NCBI GenBank assembly: GCA_004352715.1
Contig: SCFE01000028.1
Span: 739,202-803,201 of the forward strand
Reading direction: 5' to 3'
Length of the DNA stretch: 64,000 nucleotides
Source of the DNA: Hofstenia miamia
Lineage: Eukaryota > Xenacoelomorpha > Acoela
The notes below the pieces were generated by a model. It did not search any database, was not told the origin of the DNA, and saw only the letters and a program-made list of their open reading frames with translations. A program made the translations under genes and the position numbers. The number at the start of each line of letters is the position of its first letter. The stretch's first letter is position 1. Positions 59,361 to 64,000 of the stretch are shown here, piece after piece.

Positions 59361-61261
59361 CTAAAAAACCAATTTTCAACTTTTTAGTACAAGGATATCA
59401 TGATCATGCATGCGAAATTCGTTGAATATTGTTAATATTTCTCTAACAAAAAAGAATGCAGTGGTTAAATTTTGAGAGAAAAAATTTAAATAAAATTTAC
59501 TAACTAATTGTAAGCGATGTATTAAACAGTACAATTAACAGCAAAAACTAACTGTTCGAATATATTACAGAAATGATCTACTTCTTGGAATTTAAATTAA
59601 TTATAAAATAAGTGAAAGGCCACACTAAGTTTTCTTTTACAAATCATCTTAATATCCTATTGCAAACCTCTACCATTCTGAATGTCTGACATTTTGATAT
59701 ATTAAACATAATATTTAAAGGATGAAATTTGCATACAGAAAAGGTTTTCTCTTACCGGCTTCCCCCTTTGAAAGGAAAATTAAGATTATTGATCTAAATG
59801 GAAAGCTTTTGTGCTGGGAACGTGATGGGAGGCTTTGCTAATGGGGGAAAACTACTCGTGTAAACGAAAATTATAATTTAAAACTTTATTAAACATTTGT
59901 AGCTAGCTTTTGTCCAAATATATAAATCAAATTACGCTAAACTCATATAAATAAAATCAAAACTCTGAATCTCTCTGGGTTTAAATAATGAATTGAATAT
60001 TAGTCACGTATGCAAAAAATGTGAGGCGAAATTTTAGATGTAGGACATCTTGATGCTCTGGAGCACTTGGTAAGATCGAACATTGTTCGTGAAGCGCTTG
60101 CGTCACAAAGATGACGAAATTATCGTTTGGCAATCATAACGATAGATAGACAGTGCTGATATGCATGATTGTCTAGTTCCCACCGGATCAACCTATTTAA
60201 AAAATTAGGTTAAGGCTATAATGCAAATTTTGCGGAAACTTCTTATTGAGGGTGTTTTTAATAAATAAGAAAGTAGCTCGCACGGAGCACTTTCAGAACC
60301 CCTGTAGTAAATGGACAGGATGAATTTAGACAGAAGAAAAAATACATTTTAAAAGGTGTTTGTCGATTTGCAAATCTCAAATACTTCGATCACCCACGCT
60401 CTTACTACAAAACATATCGATGCAAAGTGTAAATATGAATATATCAGAGATTACAAGTGAAATCAATTAAACTCACTTTGCGTAGTCAAATAATTTGCAT
60501 TTTATTCAATAGAATAATTTAAATAAGCCTTTTACAAAAAACTACTTAAAATATATGGATAATTTTATACAATATCAAAGGTGTTTTTTTTGCATTATAT
60601 TCGAAAATCGGTTTTTCAAGTTGTCAATCTAAAGTCGTTTTCGAAGTTGAGGAAAGAAGCCCACAAGAAACTTCGTTCACCTGTGTCTAGTGATGGTACA
60701 AACGCGAAGACTTTCCGTACACACTCTGTCAGTTGGATACTGTTCTTTTTTCCTTTAAAAATTTTGGAGCTGTTTCTACATGCAACAACGCTTCTTTAGA
60801 AGCAATAGTGGCTTGAAAGGCGGCGTCGAAGCATTTGTGGTTCATCTATTCGTAAGACAAACTGCGAGAAAAAGTTTTTAACATTATTCAAAATTTCAAA
60901 TTCTATGCTTAAAATTGTTGTCTTGAAATAATGAGCCAAATTTGGATCATTGTGCAATAAGAAGCTCAGTTATATCATAATTATTAAGTTTGAAATTTAT
61001 GTGATATTTTCTTAGATTGACTGCTGCTGAATTGTTTGACTGCGTAGAAAATGAAGGTTTTCTGATAGTGCTACACCTGCAGATGGTTGTGAGAATGAAC
61101 AAGCCAGTGGAGATGAAGACAATAATACTGATAACAACTTTGACGCACTAAGCAGTAAACAACTTTTCAAATGCTACCTGTACTATATCAAAAGGGAATG
61201 AAATAAATTTCATTTGATGATTTGCACAATAAAGAGAATATAAAGGGATTAACTGTTCTAG
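59361..61261. other. No gene recognised
   Basis: Between UBAC1 and the piggyBac relic. A - strand stretch (60980-60600) has several open segments in shifted frames (NDPNLAHYFKTTILSIEF, AAFQATIASKEALLHV, VRKVFAFVPSLDTGERSF). It could be a decayed coding sequence of unknown family. Confidence 0.35.
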
Positions 61262-62320
61262 ATATGATGCAGTCACACTATTTGAGCTGTTTTTTGATAG
61301 GTTTTTTCATCATTTTCTTTAGTGAAAAAATTAAAAGATAATGGTTATGGACTACATTAAAACTGTCTAGGGAGTGACAATATGAGGTAAACATGGACCA
61401 GAACAAGACCTGATCGCAATATTTAAAACCTGATTTGATTTGATTTGACGATGTGGATCTTTCTCTAATCAAATGATCATTAACATCAATCATTTTCTGA
61501 CGGACAAACAGCAATTCATTGGTATTATTTAACGTCTTGGATTTTGCTCAAATCAAGGTGTGATTAACATCAATATTTTTGAATAATCTATCTAATCTTT
61601 GTACCAGAACCCGACCCGAAATCCGGTCGGGTTGGTCGGGTACCCGATGTCACTCTCTAGAACTGTCATCCTGAATAGAACAGAGAATTATAAAATTATT
61701 ATAAACGTAATGCAATATTGAAGTTTCCTATTCAAGATCAAAAGGAGTTTAAAAACCTGCCTAGAGGATCAATTTATTTTCAAAGAGATAAAAATACAAA
61801 TATTTTGATAATTTCATGGAAAAACAATAGCATTGATAATCTAATTACCAGGTGCGATTCTGTTCATTCAATTGGGAAAGTCTCACTTTTGTCAAATGCT
61901 GATAAAATACAAAGAAATTTTGGACCAACCAAATACCATAAAACATGTAATATTACTATATGGGAGGGTTCGACAGAATTGACTAAAATATACATAATTA
62001 CAGAATGGTTTCAAGAAATAGTGGTAGCCTATATTAACATTCTGTGTCAACTCTGCATTGCATAATGTATGGCAAATTTCAAGAGAAAATTCAAGCTCTG
62101 GTTATGATTATTTATCTTTCAATAGGGAACTGCTACAATCATATTTAGGAATGCATGGAATACAGAAAAGAGTAAAAACTCTATTAGATATGACAATAGC
62201 CACTGGATTGCTGTGAATGATAAACAACTAAGATGCGCTGTTTGCAAGAGAAATTCGACAAGGAAGTGTGAAAAAATGCAATGATGTTTGTTTAAAAAAA
62301 TTCCACACTATTTAATAAAG
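61262..62320 (+). pseudogene. piggyBac-family transposase relic
   Basis: Segments in order: LFELFFDRFFHHFL and KKLKDNGYGL (DDE domain helix region); after a 292-bp MITE insertion, FPIQDQKEFKNLPRGSIYF and NILIISWKNNSIDN, matching the RG...WKDxxxV region of piggyBac transposases; then a C-terminal cysteine cluster LRCAVCKRNSTRKCEK with a following CNDVCL, the cross-braced zinc-finger type typical of this family. Stops and frameshifts separate the pieces; the upstream catalytic region is not recognisable. Dead copy. Confidence 0.75.
61368..61659. mobile_element. hAT-type MITE inside the piggyBac relic
   Basis: Ends TAGGGAGTGACA / TGTCACTCTCTA; flanked by AAACTGTC (61360-61367) and GAACTGTC (61660-61667), 7 of 8. 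Subterminal CCCGACCC-type sequence on the right side. Confidence 0.75.
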
Positions 62321-62733
62321 CTTTGGGTGATTTTGCCTATATATAGTCTAAAAATGATTCAAAGCAAACAAACATTTTTACATTTTAAACTATTTGGCTG
62401 ATATTTGGACAAATTATCCGAAAGTAAATCAATTTTAAAAACTCTGTGGATTGTAGTGCGTTTGCTTTTCAAAAAAATATTTATGTCTAACTAGTTAATT
62501 TACTAGCATAAAATGCACCCATATATCCAAAAATAATTTTGGCAAAAATGGGTTAAGGGTGTCAATTTTTCCATACGCCTTTTTCAACATTCGAATGAAA
62601 TTTTTTGTAATTAAGTAAGCTGTCAAGAATGAAACTGCATTACTTGAGCAAATTAAACCAAGACATTTCCGTTTTTATAAAATGCAAGGGGAAATGAATG
62701 CTTATAAAACCGTATTATTATTATTTGATACGC
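62321..62733. other. No gene recognised
   Basis: AT-rich spacer containing the 3' flank of the TRIM-like gene. A GGGTTAAGGGTG sequence near 62550 contains TTAA but I could not pair it with a second terminus. Confidence 0.4.
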
Positions 62734-63744
62734 TTAAGTAAAATACAACATCGTTTTCTTCGTCATGCAACACATTGAACACGTTGCAACTAAGTCCCAA
62801 TTGAAACCACTATCATCAACAGTAAATTTGCCAATATAATCATTAATGTATTTATCAATTCCTTTTTCACGTATTTGCACAGAAATCTTGGGATTGAATT
62901 TATATTCAGTTGAATTCATGCTCGTTTTGTATTCATTTTCTAAATTATTTCCAACTTTCTCGCTTAACTCCTTGAGGTCGGGATATGATTTCTTCATTAG
63001 GCTTTCTTTTGAATGGGTCATAAGATTTGCTATTCGCTCGTGTAATAAAGACAGTCTATTTATATTTGCCATATGTTTTTCTTGCAGCCTTGACTTGATG
63101 TCTTGCATTGCAGCAATTTCATTATCACATGCCTTCTTAGCTTGTTCGATTATAAGGTCGCGCCTTTTCTGACAAGACTCCTGGAAATCGTTGCATTTTT
63201 CTTCAATCGATTTCCATGCTTCCTCTGATTTATTGGCAAGTGATTCAATTTTAAGCAATTTTTCACGAGTATTTTCAGCATTTTTTAAAATCGCCGTTGA
63301 AATCTGCATTTTTAGTTCTTTTAAAGTTTTAATAGTATGGTTTCTGTGCTGCATTACAGCGCAAGTGACGCAAAAAAATTTTTTGCAAGATACTTTATTA
63401 TGCAAAATGGTGCAATCCATGCACATGATACTATCACAGTTCTTGCAAAAATTTGCTTCATCCGAGCAAAGCTCATCTTCACATTGATTGCAAACGTTTG
63501 GCGAAGAAGCATCCTTAGGCCTTTCTGAATTAATAAGTTGAGTAAGCTGTTTAGTGCGAAAATCGGGCTTAATTGCGGAAAAATTTGCAGGCTTAAGACA
63601 TACAGGGCAAACATTCAACTTACCATTCCTATTCAAATCTTCTAAACACTTCTTACAAAATGAATGAAGGCATGCCAACGCATATGGCTCATCATATATT
63701 TCCAAACATATTGCACAAGTTACTAAATCCGAATAATCTGCCAT
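62734..63744 (-). CDS. TRIM-like RING/B-box/coiled-coil protein
   Basis: 336 codons without an intron. RING finger of C3HC4 type at residues 10-49 (Cys10, Cys13, Cys25, His27, Cys30, Cys33, Cys46, Cys49), predicting ubiquitin-ligase activity. A B-box-1-like cluster follows (Cys85, 88, 100, 103, 108, 111, His115), then only the distal half of a B-box 2 (CVTCAVMQHRNHT, residues 125-137). A charged helical region with heptad character (about 140-275) should form the usual antiparallel coiled coil. No B30.2, NHL or filamin domain follows within the frame; the last 25 residues (with CSMCCMTKK) may be read-through beyond a splice donor. Start chosen at MADYSDLVTC, nine residues before the first RING cysteine. 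Probable cytoplasmic E3 ligase; substrate unknown. Confidence 0.9.
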   Translation of the reverse strand: MADYSDLVTCAICLEIYDEPYALACLHSFCKKCLEDLNRNGKLNVCPVCLKPANFSAIKPDFRTKQLTQLINSERPKDASSPNVCNQCEDELCSDEANFCKNCDSIMCMDCTILHNKVSCKKFFCVTCAVMQHRNHTIKTLKELKMQISTAILKNAENTREKLLKIESLANKSEEAWKSIEEKCNDFQESCQKRRDLIIEQAKKACDNEIAAMQDIKSRLQEKHMANINRLSLLHERIANLMTHSKESLMKKSYPDLKELSEKVGNNLENEYKTSMNSTEYKFNPKISVQIREKGIDKYINDYIGKFTVDDSGFNWDLVATCSMCCMTKKTMLYFT

Positions 63745-64000
63745 TTATCAAAATGCGACTGTAATACAGGAAATTTTCTTGTTTGCTTTGAAAATAAACA
63801 ATTCCAAAACGTTGATGATGTAATGTCTGCAGCATATATAATTGAACAAACAATACATTGTAAGGAACAACATGTTATGAAAAATCAAACTACATGAATG
63901 CCTTAATGTTTATAAAGTAAATGGTCTTAGTCATTAAATGAAAACTTTACTCAAATTGCACATTTATATAGGAAAGTTACATTGAATTTAAACGGCTCCA
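63745..64000. other. Upstream region of TRIM-like gene
   Basis: AT-rich 5' flank; no confident promoter element recognised. Confidence 0.4.

Noticed and set aside
59400-62700. Missing UBAC1 5' exons
   Set aside because: I looked for the ubiquitin-like domain and the helical segment before the first UBA on the - strand and found no convincing match.
62846-63528. Plus-strand frames opposite the TRIM-like gene
   Set aside because: Antisense shadows; hydrophobic composition results from the coiled-coil codons on the other strand.
1-64000. CRISPR arrays, bacterial operons or tRNA/rRNA genes
   Set aside because: No regularly spaced identical repeats, no ribosome-binding-site-led gene clusters and no tRNA box A/B pair that I could find; intron-containing animal genes make the bacterial options irrelevant.

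Overview
The window is AT-rich animal nuclear DNA. An intact Src-family kinase exon, a UBAC1 orthologue, a TRIM-type RING protein and a Rab-like GTPase, all except the TRIM frame interrupted by conventional GT-AG introns, mark it as metazoan. The high AT content, small scattered exons and load of hAT, piggyBac, LINE and Ty3/gypsy relics suggest an invertebrate, but I cannot name a species. Three single-base N positions (11204, 13134, 31514) are scaffold joins: two sit between duplicated contig ends and one sits where an integrase should be.

Host genes. (1) 1734-2666 (+): last exon of a Src-family tyrosine kinase (end of SH2, linker, whole kinase domain). (2) 35538-42976 (+): three exons of a 198-residue Rab-like GTPase with a degenerate switch II; its introns hold hAT relics and possibly exons of another gene. 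(3) 53692-59360 (-): six in-phase exons of UBAC1, including a C-terminal exon that the human protein lacks. (4) 62734-63744 (-): an intronless TRIM-like RING/B-box/coiled-coil frame. A short Ig-like open frame near 46.8 kb is split by a 2.4-kb hAT-like insertion.

Mobile DNA. 4.8-14.7 kb is a LINE graveyard; one LINE is split by a Ty3/gypsy element with 152-153-bp LTRs and a perfect 5-bp target duplication. Elements with hAT-style 8-bp duplications lie at 25.6-26.4, 34.1-34.9, 46.9-49.3 and 61.4-61.7 kb, with a weaker candidate at 38.3 kb. A broken piggyBac transposase lies at 61.3-62.3 kb.

The most unusual part is 15.3-32.4 kb. It is a very large inverted repeat (arms about 15.86-18.99 and 29.40-32.37 kb) around a roughly 10-kb core. 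The core is almost free of CpG: I find two CpGs between 20190 and 27485, where base composition predicts well over a hundred. The left arm is CpG-depleted relative to the right arm, and one nonsense codon in the left arm matches a CpG-to-TpG change. The only good coding frame in the core is a 154-codon ORF at 19277-19741 (-), with a CRE/CCAAT cluster upstream and a poly(A) signal downstream. I read this as a large, undescribed inverted-repeat element or duplicated locus shaped by intense cytosine methylation; that reading is inference.
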